Below are positions 10,003 to 19,415 of a stretch of DNA of 64,000 nt, in pieces. Source of the stretch: Mesorhizobium sp. M9A.F.Ca.ET.002.03.1.2 (lineage in GTDB: Bacteria; Pseudomonadota; Alphaproteobacteria; Rhizobiales; Rhizobiaceae). The notes under the pieces were generated by a model that worked only from the letters and a program-made list of their open reading frames with translations, searched no databases and had not been told where the DNA came from. The DNA is taken from assembly GCF_003952365.1 (NCBI RefSeq), contig NZ_CP034443.1, forward strand, positions 799,001 to 863,000, in the 5' to 3' direction. Every line of letters starts with the position of its first letter. The first letter of the stretch is position 1. A program made the translations under genes and the position numbers.

Positions 10003-10074
10003 CTTGCGCAATCCCTCCCGGCGTTTCGCCCGGCCTCGCGTCGGATGAACCGCACGAGCACTTTCCGAGTGATA

Positions 10075-10089
10075 CGAATTTCGAATTCG
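10075..10089. promoter_or_regulatory. Inverted repeat in the kinase/LacI divergent promoter
   Basis: CGAATT and AATTCG flank a TCG centre. It lies 73 bases upstream of the kinase start and may be an operator for the LacI-type protein encoded on the other strand. Support is by symmetry and position only. Confidence 0.35.
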
Positions 10090-10122
10090 CCCACTGGAAG
10101 TGAATACGGCTTGTGCTTTTTC

Positions 10123-10144
10123 GCGTCAATTAATAAATTTACGC
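10123..10144. promoter_or_regulatory. 22-base imperfect inverted repeat upstream of the lacI-type gene
   Basis: The site starts GCGTCAATT and ends AAATTTACGC, giving outward-facing half-sites GCGTCAA and TTTACGC. Those halves resemble the halves of the TTGACGCG-centred palindromes at 13493 and 23399, so one regulator may see all three. It lies in the 245-base divergent region between the kinase and LacI genes. Confidence 0.35.
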
Positions 10145-10247
10145 ATGGAAACTGTTGAAATTGTCTGTAAAATTTCGCCTTGCAGTCGCACGCTGGCGCA
10201 CCGTATGTAGGGACCGGGCAGCGCTAAGGACTAGCGCGAGGGATTCA

Positions 10248-11270
10248 ATGCCGATGACGCACAAGACGATGGAGGATTTCGCCCGCTCTTGCGGCGTCTC
10301 CAGGCCGACACTGTCGAAATATTTCGACGATCCGACCAGCGTCAAGCCGGCGACACGACAGCGGATCGAGGTGGCGCTGCGCTCGTCCGACTACCAGCCC
10401 AATCTCTTTGCGCGCAACCTGAACCGCAAGCGGACCCGCAGCATCGGCATCGTGGTGCCGACGGTCGCCGATCCCTTCTATTCCGAGATGGTCAGCCGCA
10501 TCGAACTCAGGCTGCGCGACGAGGGCTACTGGCCGATCGTGATCTCCTCGCACGGCTCGCGCGAACTCGAAGTGGAAGCGACGCGGACCATTCTTTCACT
10601 GAAAGTCTCCGGCGCGATGATCGCGCCGCTCGGCCTGCGCTCGGACCATCGAACGCTGGAGAAGCTGACGCAGGTCATGCCAGTCGTCTATTTCGACACC
10701 TATCTCGAAGGCGGCACGCCATTCGTCGGCAACAACAACAGCCAGAGCGTCTCGACCATCGTCGACTATCTCTGCCGGTCCGGCGACGCCCCGGTCTATT
10801 TCGACATCCCGCACGTCAACCACAACTCGCCAGAACGACTGAACAGCTATGTCGCCACCATGCAGCGGCTCGGCCATGAGCCTGTCATCATCGGCAACAC
10901 CGAAGATTATACGTGGGATTTCGAACGGATTGGCTATGAGCAGATGGAAAAAATGCTCGGCAATGGTGACCTGCCGGGCAAGACCATTCTGTGCGCCAAC
11001 GACCGTCTCGCCTTCGGCGTGATGGCGGCCGCCTACTCGCGAGGCCGCAAGGTCGGCCGCAAGGGCGATAGCGACCTGCGTGTCGCGGCCCATGACGACC
11101 ATCCGTTGAGCCGCTACACCTGCCCTGCCCTCACCACCATGGCGCAGGACTTCGCTTCGATGGCGGGCCGCAGCGTCGAGACGCTGCTGGCCTTGCTGGA
11201 CGAAGACGACGCAGCGGTTGCCCCCAAGGTCTATCTCGACGCTACGCTCGTCATGCGTCAATCGGCCTGA
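10248..11270 (+). CDS. LacI-family transcriptional regulator
   Basis: A 340-aa regulator. The helix-turn-helix is at residues 7-30 (TMEDFARSCGVSRPTLSKYF), with a hinge helix QPNLFARNLNRKRT and then a two-lobed periplasmic-binding-like domain (IGIVVPTVADPFYSEM onward). ATG at 10248 fits GAGGGA just upstream, and the protein then starts like other LacI proteins; the frame is open 31 codons further up without a ribosome site. It is divergent from the tagatose-type kinase operon, its most likely target. Its 3' end overlaps the convergent hydrolase gene by 13 bases. Confidence 0.88.
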   Translation: MPMTHKTMEDFARSCGVSRPTLSKYFDDPTSVKPATRQRIEVALRSSDYQPNLFARNLNRKRTRSIGIVVPTVADPFYSEMVSRIELRLRDEGYWPIVISSHGSRELEVEATRTILSLKVSGAMIAPLGLRSDHRTLEKLTQVMPVVYFDTYLEGGTPFVGNNNSQSVSTIVDYLCRSGDAPVYFDIPHVNHNSPERLNSYVATMQRLGHEPVIIGNTEDYTWDFERIGYEQMEKMLGNGDLPGKTILCANDRLAFGVMAAAYSRGRKVGRKGDSDLRVAAHDDHPLSRYTCPALTTMAQDFASMAGRSVETLLALLDEDDAAVAPKVYLDATLVMRQSA

Positions 11271-12238
11271 GCATCACCAAAGGCAGGATCGAAGCCGCGC
11301 CATGCGGCAACCGCCGCGCCGACCGCTTGCCGCGCCGCCGGGCCATGGCGTCCCATCGAAACGAAGCCGTGGATCTGGCCGGGCCAGCGCCGCAACACGA
11401 CCGGCACGCCGTCATCCACCAGACGCTTGGCATAAGCCTCGCCTTCGTCGGCGAGAATGTCATGACCGGCAATCGCGACAAAGGCCGGCGCTACACCAGC
11501 AAGGCTCTCGGCCTTGAGCGGCGACACGCGCCAGTCGCCGATGTCCCCGGCATCGCTGACGTAATGATCGCGAAACCAGGCCATGGTCGCCGATGTCAGA
11601 CCATAGCCGTCGGCAAAGCAGCGATAGCTGTCCGCCGCCTGCGAGGCGTCGGTGTTTGGATAGAACAGAAGCTGCGCGGTCGGCGGGCTCTTGTCGCCGC
11701 GCGCAAGCAGGCAAAGGACGGTAGCAAGATTGCCGCCGGCGCTGTCGCCGGCAACGGCGATCCGCCTCGCGTCGATCCCGAGATCGCTCTCACCGTCCTG
11801 CATGAAGGAAAGCACAGCAACGCAGTCCTCGATCGCCGCCGGAAATTTGTGCTCCGGCGCCAGCCGGTAGTCGGGACAGACGACGACGCAGGCCGTCATG
11901 TTGGCGAGCCATCGGCAGATCTCATCATGCGACTCGAGATTGCCGATCACCCAGCCGCCGCCATGCAAATAGAGCAGCGCGGGAGCATCGATCGCTGGCG
12001 CGTCGTGCCCGCGATAGATCCTGAGCGTCAACGGGCCGCCCGGGCCGGCGATGGTGCGCTCGGTCAGCGAAGCGATCGGCTCGCGCTCGCCCTGAAGTGC
12101 CGGAAAGTCTTCTTCATAGGCGCGGCGCGCCTCTTCTGGCGTGCCGGCCTCGAACGGTGGGGTTGCAGCTTCCCGGCCAAGGTCGAGCACATGCCGGGCT
12201 TCCGGGTCGAGCAAGGGCGAAAGTGATGTCGTCATCAT
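11258..12238 (-). CDS. Alpha/beta hydrolase, hormone-sensitive lipase type
   Basis: A 326-aa esterase-like enzyme. The HGGGW oxyanion motif (LYLHGGGWVIGN) and the nucleophile elbow GDSAGGN are clear, and the C-terminal GQIHGF provides the catalytic histidine. This is the HSL/AcrIV esterase family acting on short-chain or carbohydrate esters. ATG at 12238 follows GGAGGG, and 11 bases separate it from the stop of the upstream dehydrogenase gene, so the two form an operon. It might remove acyl groups from an imported sugar. Confidence 0.88.
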   Translation of the reverse strand: MMTTSLSPLLDPEARHVLDLGREAATPPFEAGTPEEARRAYEEDFPALQGEREPIASLTERTIAGPGGPLTLRIYRGHDAPAIDAPALLYLHGGGWVIGNLESHDEICRWLANMTACVVVCPDYRLAPEHKFPAAIEDCVAVLSFMQDGESDLGIDARRIAVAGDSAGGNLATVLCLLARGDKSPPTAQLLFYPNTDASQAADSYRCFADGYGLTSATMAWFRDHYVSDAGDIGDWRVSPLKAESLAGVAPAFVAIAGHDILADEGEAYAKRLVDDGVPVVLRRWPGQIHGFVSMGRHGPAARQAVGAAVAAWRGFDPAFGDAQAD

Positions 12239-12249
12239 AAGCCCTCCGA

Positions 12250-13398
12250 TCAGGCAAGCAGGCTGGCCGCTTCGTCCTCCTGGAGGAGCGGCGGCTGGTC
12301 GACCGTCCCGTTGACGGCGACGGACTCGCGGCTCTCTCCCGAAGCGAGGATCGCCTCCATGATCTCCAGCACATGAAGCGCAAGGTCGCCGGAGGCACGC
12401 GGCTTTCTTCCAGCCGTCAGCGCGCGCGAAAGATCGGCGACCCCGAGCATGCGGTAGTTGGCGCGGTCGGGTGTGGCAAAGGGCCAATTGCGCGCGCCGT
12501 AGAGTTCGCCCTCACTGGGGAAGTCGGCCCACTCGGCCCCACGTTCCGAAAGCGAGACAGTGCCGCCGAACGTGTCCGGATCGGGCAGCCTGAGCGAGCC
12601 TTCGGTCCCATGCAGCTCGATCGGGTGGTTGGAGTGCCTGAAGACGTCCCACGAGGCACCGAAGGTGACGGTGGCGCCCGAGCGGAACTCCAGCAGCGAC
12701 AGGATATTGGTCGGCGTGCCGACCTTGAAACTGGTGTTCCTGTAGGGACCTTCGGCGGTGATCAGCCGCTCTTCCTGGCCCCGTGTCGCCATCGCCATCA
12801 CGCGAGCCACCGGCCCGAGCAAATTGGCCAGCATCGTCAGGTAGTAGGGGCCCATGTCGAAGACCGGACCACCACCGGGCTGATAGTAGAATTGCGGATT
12901 GGGATGCCAATGCTCCATGCCGCGTCCCATCATGAAGGCGGTGCCGGTCACCGCGCGGCCGATAGCGCCCTCGTCCATCAAGCGGCGCGCCCGCCGTCCG
13001 GCGGCACCGAGGAACGTATCCGGGGCCGAGCCGAGCAGCAGTCCCCGCTCCGCAGCCTCTGCGACGAGGCGCCGGCCGTCCTTGGCCGAGGTCGCCAGCG
13101 GCTTTTCGGTGAAGACGTGCTTTCCCGCCGAAAGCGCTGAAAGCGAAATGTCGAAATGCGCCGCCGGGATGGTCAGGTTGAGGACGAGGTCGATCTCTGG
13201 ATCGGCCAGAAGCGCATCAACGCTGACCGCCCGGATGCCGTATTCGCTGGCGCGCAGCACCGCCATGTCGGGCGAAATGTCGGCGCAGGCGCGCAGTTCC
13301 ACCTCTCCGAACAGAGCCGCGTTGCGCAAATAGGTCATCGAGATGTTGCCGCATCCGATAACGCCGATGCCGAGCTTAGCCGCTGTTTTCCCTTGCAT
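12250..13398 (-). CDS. Gfo/Idh/MocA-family oxidoreductase
   Basis: A 382-aa NAD(P)-dependent dehydrogenase. The Rossmann motif GVIGCGNIS begins at about residue 12, and the catalytic EKP motif (HVFTEKPLATS) is present, followed by the alpha/beta domain with GGGPVFDMGPYYL. Such enzymes oxidise or reduce sugars, inositols or their acids. The start has GGGAGG at 8-9 bases. It is divergent from the binding-protein operon at 13572 and may be controlled from the same intergenic region. Confidence 0.9.
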   Translation of the reverse strand: MQGKTAAKLGIGVIGCGNISMTYLRNAALFGEVELRACADISPDMAVLRASEYGIRAVSVDALLADPEIDLVLNLTIPAAHFDISLSALSAGKHVFTEKPLATSAKDGRRLVAEAAERGLLLGSAPDTFLGAAGRRARRLMDEGAIGRAVTGTAFMMGRGMEHWHPNPQFYYQPGGGPVFDMGPYYLTMLANLLGPVARVMAMATRGQEERLITAEGPYRNTSFKVGTPTNILSLLEFRSGATVTFGASWDVFRHSNHPIELHGTEGSLRLPDPDTFGGTVSLSERGAEWADFPSEGELYGARNWPFATPDRANYRMLGVADLSRALTAGRKPRASGDLALHVLEIMEAILASGESRESVAVNGTVDQPPLLQEDEAASLLA

Positions 13399-13460
13399 TT
13401 TCTATTCCACCTCCCAACGCCGCAACATCCTGGCTGAACCCTTGCACCAGCAACGGATCA

Positions 13461-13571
13461 CATTCGAAAGCCGCTATACAGGATTTTAAATCTTGACGCG
13501 CGTAAAATTTTTATGGAACATGCGGAAATGCTGGCGCAACATCGGGAGGCTGCCGGCCCAAGGAGGAGAAA
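13461..13571 (+). promoter_or_regulatory. Promoter of the second sugar operon, original copy
   Basis: Contains TTGACG (-35, 13493-13498) and, 17 bases on, GAACAT as a weak -10, followed by the strong ribosome site AAGGAGGAG before the ATG at 13572. About 75 bases from 13461 are matched nearly base for base by the region upstream of the Rbs-type operon at 23366-23440, with only a few differences. Confidence 0.65.
13493..13506. promoter_or_regulatory. Operator candidate overlapping the -35 box
   Basis: TTGACGCGCGTAAA is a near-palindrome (TTkACGCGCGTmAA) covering the presumed -35 element, a layout expected for a repressor. A matching site is at 23399. Confidence 0.5.
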
Positions 13572-14918
13572 ATGACCGACATCAAAAAAGGGCCGGTCTC
13601 CGGCTCGAAGCCTGTTGCGCATGTGACGATCGCTGACCGCAGGCAATTTCTCATCGGCAGCGCCGGCCTGCTGGGTGCGGCGACACTTGGCATGGGCACA
13701 GGACTGGGCGTTCGCCGGGCACGCGCGCAGTCGCGGGCCGAGATCAGCTTCGCCAGCGCCGCCTTCTTCGGCAAGGAGACCTTCGGCGACCTGATTAAGG
13801 CCTTCAACGAATCGCAGGACCGCGTCCTGGTTAAGAACATCGAGCTGCCGCCGCCGAGTTCCTCGACGGAGGTCTACCAGGGCCTTGTCCAGCAGCTCGC
13901 CCGCCGCACCGGCACGCCTGACGTTTTCAGCCAGGATGTGATCTGGATCGCCGGCTTTGCCGCTGCCGGCTGGGCGCTGCCGCTCGACGAGTATTTTCCG
14001 GCGGACAAGCGCAGCGCCTACTTCTCCGGAACCCTCAACGCCTGCACCTATGAAGGCAAGCTGACCGCCCTTCCCTGGTTCATGGATTCGGGCATGTTCT
14101 ATTACCGCAAGGACGTGCTGGAAAAGCATGGCGGCAAGGTGCCGGAAAATTGGGCCGACATGGCGACCGTCGCCGCCGCCGCGCAGAAGGCCGGCGATGC
14201 GGATTTCGGCTATCTCTGGCAAGGCAAGCAGGCCGAGGTTCTGGTCTGCGACGCGGTCGAGATCATCACCTCCAACAACGGCGCGATCCTCGCGCCCGAC
14301 GGCAAGTCGTCGCTGATCAACCAGAAGGCGGCGGTCGATGCGATCCAGTTCCTGCACGACACCGTCAACGCGACCAAGATCAGCCCGCAGGACGTCCTGT
14401 CCTGGGACGAGGAGCCGTCGCGTCAGCCCTTCACCTCGGGCAAGGCGATGTTCATGCGCAATTGGTCCTATGTCTATCCGATCGCCCAGGACGCCAAGGC
14501 CTCCCAGGTGGTGGACAAGGTCGGCGTCGCGCCGCTTCCGGCCTTCCCCGGCGGCAAGAGCTCGGCCTGTCTCGGCGGCTACCAGCTCGGCGTCAATGCC
14601 AATTCGAAGCAGCGCGAAGCCGCGATCGAGTTGCTGACCTGGCTGTCGTCGACCGAAACGCAGCACCGCATCGCCTTGAACTTTGGTCTCGCACCGACCC
14701 GTCCGGCATTGTTCCAGGATGAGAAGATCAAGACCGAACAACCGTTCATGGCGAGCCTCGAAACGGTGTTCACCGGCGCCACCGCCCGGCCGATTACGCC
14801 CGAATATGCGAAGGTGACGCTGGCCTTGCAGTCGGGCATCTCCAAGGCGCTGGTGTCGGGCAACGTCCAGGCCGAGATGGACACGCTGGCTGCGCAAATC
14901 GACCAGATCGTCGGCTGA
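13572..14918 (+). CDS. Sugar ABC transporter substrate-binding protein, Tat-type signal
   Basis: A 448-aa periplasmic protein of the MalE/UgpB group. DRRQFLIGSAG near residue 24 is a twin-arginine motif, followed by a hydrophobic region and cleavage near ARAQ (about residue 53). The mature part shows the usual family segments, for example TSGKAMFMRNW and the C-terminal ALQSGISKAL. The strong ribosome site AGGAGGAG lies just upstream. It opens a ten-gene plus-strand operon that ends with the matching ATPase at 21997. Confidence 0.91.
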   Translation: MTDIKKGPVSGSKPVAHVTIADRRQFLIGSAGLLGAATLGMGTGLGVRRARAQSRAEISFASAAFFGKETFGDLIKAFNESQDRVLVKNIELPPPSSSTEVYQGLVQQLARRTGTPDVFSQDVIWIAGFAAAGWALPLDEYFPADKRSAYFSGTLNACTYEGKLTALPWFMDSGMFYYRKDVLEKHGGKVPENWADMATVAAAAQKAGDADFGYLWQGKQAEVLVCDAVEIITSNNGAILAPDGKSSLINQKAAVDAIQFLHDTVNATKISPQDVLSWDEEPSRQPFTSGKAMFMRNWSYVYPIAQDAKASQVVDKVGVAPLPAFPGGKSSACLGGYQLGVNANSKQREAAIELLTWLSSTETQHRIALNFGLAPTRPALFQDEKIKTEQPFMASLETVFTGATARPITPEYAKVTLALQSGISKALVSGNVQAEMDTLAAQIDQIVG

Positions 14919-14921
14919 ACC

Positions 14922-15851
14922 ATGATCGCGGCGGCCACTGTTTCTGGCATTGGCCGGCCGCGGCTTGGCAAGGCGCTTCCGGGTGCCATCTGGGCCTTTC
15001 TCCTGCTGACGCCGGCCTTCGTGTCGCTGGCGTCGGTTTCCTTTTATCCGATCGTCAACGGGCTGTATCTGTCGCTCACCAATACCTCGCTGATCACCCA
15101 GGAGAACGAGTTCTCGGGCTTCGCCAACTATGTGCAGCTGTGGGGCGACGCGCAGTTCTGGAATGCGTGGTGGCACACGATGTGGTTCACTGCGGCATCC
15201 ACGATACTGGAGACGGTCATCGGGCTCGGCATGGCGCTCATCCTGTGCGAGGCGTTCAAGGGACGCGGCCTGGTTCGCGCCGCCATGCTGGTCCCCTGGG
15301 CGATGCCCACCGTCGTCACCTCCAAGATGTTCGGCTGGCTGTTCGACGGCCAGAACGGCATCATCAACTACATCCTCCTGCATGCCGGACTGATCGACCA
15401 GAACATCAACTGGTACGGCTCCCCCGACACGGCGATGACCACCATCATCATCGCCGACGTCTGGAAGACCACGCCGTTCATGGCGCTTTTGCTTTTGACT
15501 GGGCTGCAGACAGTGCCCAATTCTCTGATCGAGGCGGCGCGCATGGACGGCGCCAAGGGCTGGATCACCTTCTGGCACATCCGCCTGCCGCTGCTCATGC
15601 CGACCTTGCTGATTGCCGGCCTGTTTCGCGCGCTCGACGCCTTTCGCGTCTTCGACCTCGTCTATGTGCTGACCGGCGGCGGCCCCGCCGATTCGACCGA
15701 GACGCTGTCGACGCTGTCCTACAAGGTGCTCTTCTCGACGCTGCAATTCGGCTATGGCTCGGCCGTATCGACGGCGATGTTCGTCACCGAAGGCATCATC
15801 GCTATTGTCTTCTGCCTCTATCTCGTGCGGCAGATCAGGAGGGCGCAATGA
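14922..15851 (+). CDS. Sugar ABC transporter permease (MalF type)
   Basis: A 309-aa membrane protein with about six helices. The EAA loop reads EAARMDGAKGWITFWHIRLP. Only 3 bases separate it from the binding-protein stop, and the next permease start overlaps its stop by ATGA. Confidence 0.92.
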   Translation: MIAAATVSGIGRPRLGKALPGAIWAFLLLTPAFVSLASVSFYPIVNGLYLSLTNTSLITQENEFSGFANYVQLWGDAQFWNAWWHTMWFTAASTILETVIGLGMALILCEAFKGRGLVRAAMLVPWAMPTVVTSKMFGWLFDGQNGIINYILLHAGLIDQNINWYGSPDTAMTTIIIADVWKTTPFMALLLLTGLQTVPNSLIEAARMDGAKGWITFWHIRLPLLMPTLLIAGLFRALDAFRVFDLVYVLTGGGPADSTETLSTLSYKVLFSTLQFGYGSAVSTAMFVTEGIIAIVFCLYLVRQIRRAQ

Positions 15852-16684
15852 AGGACACGCGCTCGCCGCTGCAGACCATCGCCATCTATCTTGGCGCCTT
15901 GCTGATCCTGGTCTGGTCCGGCGGCCCGTTCATCTGGCAGTTCTCGACATCGTTCCAGCTCGACAAGGCGCTGACGTCAGGCTCGCCGTCGCTGATCCCC
16001 GCCCCTTTCACGCTCGAGCACTACTACAATGCCTTTATCGAGAAAGAGCTACACCGCTATGTCTGGAACTCGCTCGTGGTCTCGCTGGCGACGACATTCC
16101 TGTGCCTGTTCGTCGGATCGCTGGCCGCGTTTGCTTTGTCGCGGCTCAACGTGAAGGGCCGCTTCGGCATTCTGATGGTCATCCTTTCGGTGTCGATGTT
16201 CCCTCAGATCGCGCTGGTCGGGCCGCTCTATCTGGTGGCAACCAATCTCGGCCTGCTCGATACCTACACCGCGCTGATCATCACCTACCTGGCGCTCGGT
16301 CTGCCGCTCGTCACCTGGGTGCTGTTCGGCTATTTCGAGACGCTGCCGCGCGAGATCGACGAGGCAGCGCGCATGGACGGCGTCAGCATTCCCGGCCTGC
16401 TCTGGCACATCATCCTGCCAATGTCGCTGCCGAGCCTGGTGACCACGGGCCTGCTCGCCTTCATCACCGCCTGGAACGAATTCCTGTTCGCCCTCGCCTT
16501 CACCTCCAACATCGATCGCCAGACGATCCCCGTCGGCATCGCCAACTTCACCAACCAATATTACGTGCCCTGGGGCGACATCGCCGCAGCCTCGGCGGTT
16601 GTCACCGTCCCCTTGATCGTGCTGGTGCTGTTCTTCCAGCGCCACATCATCGAAGGGCTGACCCAAGGTGGCATCAAGGAATGA
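15848..16684 (+). CDS. Sugar ABC transporter permease (MalG type)
   Basis: A 278-aa membrane protein. The EAA loop is EIDEAARMDGVSIPGLLWHI and the C-terminus ends with EGLTQGGIKE, typical of MalG-side permeases. The start at 15848 is fixed by the ATGA overlap with the partner permease; the frame is open far upstream but that part is only shadow sequence. Confidence 0.92.
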   Translation: MKDTRSPLQTIAIYLGALLILVWSGGPFIWQFSTSFQLDKALTSGSPSLIPAPFTLEHYYNAFIEKELHRYVWNSLVVSLATTFLCLFVGSLAAFALSRLNVKGRFGILMVILSVSMFPQIALVGPLYLVATNLGLLDTYTALIITYLALGLPLVTWVLFGYFETLPREIDEAARMDGVSIPGLLWHIILPMSLPSLVTTGLLAFITAWNEFLFALAFTSNIDRQTIPVGIANFTNQYYVPWGDIAAASAVVTVPLIVLVLFFQRHIIEGLTQGGIKE

Positions 16685-16688
16685 AAGG

Positions 16689-17510
16689 ATGACCGTGAAA
16701 GACCTGAAAGTCGGCTGCCAGACCTTTACCTGGGAAATGCTGGGAGACCGGTTTGCCGGCGGCCCCGACGACCTGTTGAAGGCGATCGCCGATGGCGGCT
16801 ATGCCGGCATCGAGATCACCGACACGATGATCGGCCGCTACGCCGGCAGGCCGGCGGAATTCGCCACGGCGTTGAAGTCGGCCGGCCTTACCCTCGTCTC
16901 CTTCGCCTTCGGCTCGAAGAGCGGCTTCACACTGCAGGACAGGATCGGCGCCGATCTGGAAACCGCGCAACGCTGGATCGATTTCGCCGCCGCGTTTCCC
17001 GGCGCGCTCGTCTCCTTCGGCTCGGCCACCGTCGTCTCCGACGGCCCGCGCGACGACAAGTTCGCCATTGCAGCCGAGTTCTATAACAGGGCCGGCGAAC
17101 TCGGCCACAAGGCCGGCGTCGACATCGCCGTCCATCCGAGCTCCCACCACAACACGCTGCTGTTCGATCGTGCCGACTACGACCGGATTTTTGGGCTGAT
17201 CGATCCGTCGCTCGTCGGCTGGGTGCCCGACACCGGTCACATCCTGCGCGGCCATGAAGACATGATCGACACGCTCACCACATACCGGGACCGCATCCGC
17301 TACATCCACCTGAAGGACGTCGATGCCGGCGGCACATGGGCCATGCTCGGCAAGGGTGTCTGCGATACGGCAAAGGTGATCGAGATCGCGAGTGCCGCGC
17401 CCAACTTCAACGGCTGGCTGGTGCTGGAAGAGGAATCCGAGACCGCTGCCGCCGATCCAGCCGCCGCGGTCAAGATCAACCGCCAGACCATGCGCGGCTA
17501 CGGCGCGTGA
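16689..17510 (+). CDS. Sugar phosphate isomerase/epimerase (IolE/Hyi-like TIM barrel)
   Basis: A 273-aa protein of the xylose-isomerase-like (AP endonuclease 2) superfamily. Metal-ligand segments are visible: YAGIEITD, VDIAVHPSSHH, GWVPDTGHILRG, IRYIHLKDVD and LVLEEESE. Relatives include inosose dehydratase, hydroxypyruvate isomerase and ketose 3-epimerases. In this operon it probably isomerises or epimerises the imported sugar. The ATG at 16689 is used, 4 bases after the permease stop. Confidence 0.85.
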   Translation: MTVKDLKVGCQTFTWEMLGDRFAGGPDDLLKAIADGGYAGIEITDTMIGRYAGRPAEFATALKSAGLTLVSFAFGSKSGFTLQDRIGADLETAQRWIDFAAAFPGALVSFGSATVVSDGPRDDKFAIAAEFYNRAGELGHKAGVDIAVHPSSHHNTLLFDRADYDRIFGLIDPSLVGWVPDTGHILRGHEDMIDTLTTYRDRIRYIHLKDVDAGGTWAMLGKGVCDTAKVIEIASAAPNFNGWLVLEEESETAAADPAAAVKINRQTMRGYGA

Positions 17511-17520
17511 GGAAGAGACC

Positions 17521-18597
17521 ATGATCCGGAAGCAAGACCGTCGCCTTCGTGTCGGCGTGCTCGGCTGCGGGCCGATCGCGCAGTTCGCCCATCTTGAATC
17601 CTGCGTGAAGGCGAGAAATGCCGACCTTTATGCGATCTGCGATGCCGCTCCAGACCTCTTGGCGCGCATGGGCGCGACCTATGAGCCCGAGAAGATGTAT
17701 GCCGACTACGACGAGATGCTCGCCGACCCGCAACTGGAGGCAGTGATCGTCGCGACCTCGGACGCCTATCACGTGCCGATGTCGGTCAAGGCGCTGGAGG
17801 CCGGCAAGCATGTGCTGTGTGAGAAGCCGATCGGCGTCTCGGTCGAAGAGGGCGAGATGCTCGCCGACGCGGTCAAACGCTCCGGCAAGATGCTGCAGGT
17901 CGGCCATATGAAGCGCTTCGACCCGGCGCTGGAAGCGGCGCGCGATTTCGTCCGCGACGAGATGGGCGAGATTCTGGCACTGAAGGCCTGGTATTGCGAC
18001 TCTACCCACCGCTATACCAACACCGACGCGGTCCAGCCGCTGCCGGTCACCAGCAAGCTGGCAAGGAAACCTGGCGGCAATCCGAAGGCCGATCTCCGGC
18101 AGTACTTCATGCTGGCGCACGGCTCACACCTCGTCGACACTGCGCGCTTCCTGTGCGGCGAAATCTCAGCCGTGCGTGCCCGCCTCAACGAGCGTTTCGG
18201 CGCCTATTGCTGGTTCGTCGAAACCGAATTCGCCAACGGAGCGCTTGGCCATCTCGACCTCACCGTGGCTGTGCGCATGGACTGGCACGAGGGTTTTCAG
18301 CTCTATGGCGAGAACGGCTCTGTGGTCGCGAAGACCTTCAATCCCTGGTATTTCCGGGCGAGCGAGGTCGACATCTTCCACGAGAAGGATGCCACATCGC
18401 GAAAACCGCTGGGCGCCGACGGCCATTTCTTCAGGCGCCAGCTCGAAGGTCTCGCCGACACGGTCCTCGATGGTGCGCCGCTACGCGGCGCCAATGTCGA
18501 GGACGGTCTCGCCTCGATCCGCGCCATGGTGGCGATTGCCCGCTCGGTGGAAACCGGCCAGCGCGTCGAGATCGCCACTGTCACGGGAGCGGTCTGA
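17521..18597 (+). CDS. Gfo/Idh/MocA-family oxidoreductase
   Basis: A 358-aa dehydrogenase. The Rossmann motif VGVLGCGPIAQ opens the protein after a short basic start, and HVLCEKPIGVS carries the catalytic Glu-Lys-Pro. GGNPKADLRQYFMLAHGSHLVD is the typical C-domain substrate segment. GAGGAAGAG precedes the ATG. It lies between two isomerase genes, with its stop overlapping the next start, suggesting a redox/isomerisation sequence on the same sugar. Confidence 0.9.
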   Translation: MIRKQDRRLRVGVLGCGPIAQFAHLESCVKARNADLYAICDAAPDLLARMGATYEPEKMYADYDEMLADPQLEAVIVATSDAYHVPMSVKALEAGKHVLCEKPIGVSVEEGEMLADAVKRSGKMLQVGHMKRFDPALEAARDFVRDEMGEILALKAWYCDSTHRYTNTDAVQPLPVTSKLARKPGGNPKADLRQYFMLAHGSHLVDTARFLCGEISAVRARLNERFGAYCWFVETEFANGALGHLDLTVAVRMDWHEGFQLYGENGSVVAKTFNPWYFRASEVDIFHEKDATSRKPLGADGHFFRRQLEGLADTVLDGAPLRGANVEDGLASIRAMVAIARSVETGQRVEIATVTGAV

Positions 18598-19415
18598 TGC
18601 AGGTCGGGGTGTTCGCCAAGACCTTCCCGGGAAGCGAACCGGCCAGCGTGCTGGCAGCGGTCCGCGACGCCGGATTTGCCGTCACCCAGTTCAACCTGGC
18701 CTGCGCCGGCCTGCCGTCGATGCCGGATGCGGTGCCGGACGACGCCATCAGCGCCATCGCGGCCGCGTCCGATGCCTCCGGCGTCGCCCTGGTGGTGCTG
18801 TCCGGCACCTACAACATGGCCCATCCCAACAAAGCGGTGCGCAATGACGGCCTGCGCCGGCTTGGCGTGGTCATCGAGGCAGCGGCAGCCCTTTCCGTTC
18901 CGTTGGTCACCCTGTGCACGGGAACACGCAACGCGGACGACCAGTGGGCGTATCACCCCGACAATGCCGACCCTGAAGCATGGGCCGACATGGCGGACGA
19001 GATGGAAAAGGCGCTCCAACTCGCAGAGCGTCACGGCGTCGATCTCGGCATCGAACCCGAACAGGCCAACATCGTCACCTCGGCGTCGGACGCGATGCGC
19101 CTCATCGCCGAGATGGGCTCGAAACGGCTGCGCATCGTGCTCGATCCGGCCAACCTGTTCGAGCGGGCGAGCCCCGCCGAAGCACGCGCCATCGTGGCCG
19201 CTGCGGTCGAGCACATAGCCGGCCATGTCGCCATGGCCCATGCCAAGGACCGTTTAGCCGATGGCCGCTTCACTACGGCCGGCCGGGGCGTTGTCGACTT
19301 TGCGGATTTTGTCGCCCGCCTCAAGGTATCAGGCTTTGACGGGCCGCTGATCACGCACGGGCTTTCGGCCGAGGAAGCGCCCGGGGTTGCCCGTTTCCTG
19401 AAGGGGCTGGTCTGA
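18597..19415 (+). CDS. Sugar phosphate isomerase/epimerase (TIM barrel)
   Basis: A 272-aa second member of the xylose-isomerase-like superfamily. Ligand segments are LVTLCTGTRN, DLGIEPEQANI, RIVLDPANLF and HVAMAHAKDR. The TGATG overlap at 18597 fixes the start. It differs clearly from the first isomerase in the operon, so the two likely do different steps. Confidence 0.83.
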   Translation: MQVGVFAKTFPGSEPASVLAAVRDAGFAVTQFNLACAGLPSMPDAVPDDAISAIAAASDASGVALVVLSGTYNMAHPNKAVRNDGLRRLGVVIEAAAALSVPLVTLCTGTRNADDQWAYHPDNADPEAWADMADEMEKALQLAERHGVDLGIEPEQANIVTSASDAMRLIAEMGSKRLRIVLDPANLFERASPAEARAIVAAAVEHIAGHVAMAHAKDRLADGRFTTAGRGVVDFADFVARLKVSGFDGPLITHGLSAEEAPGVARFLKGLV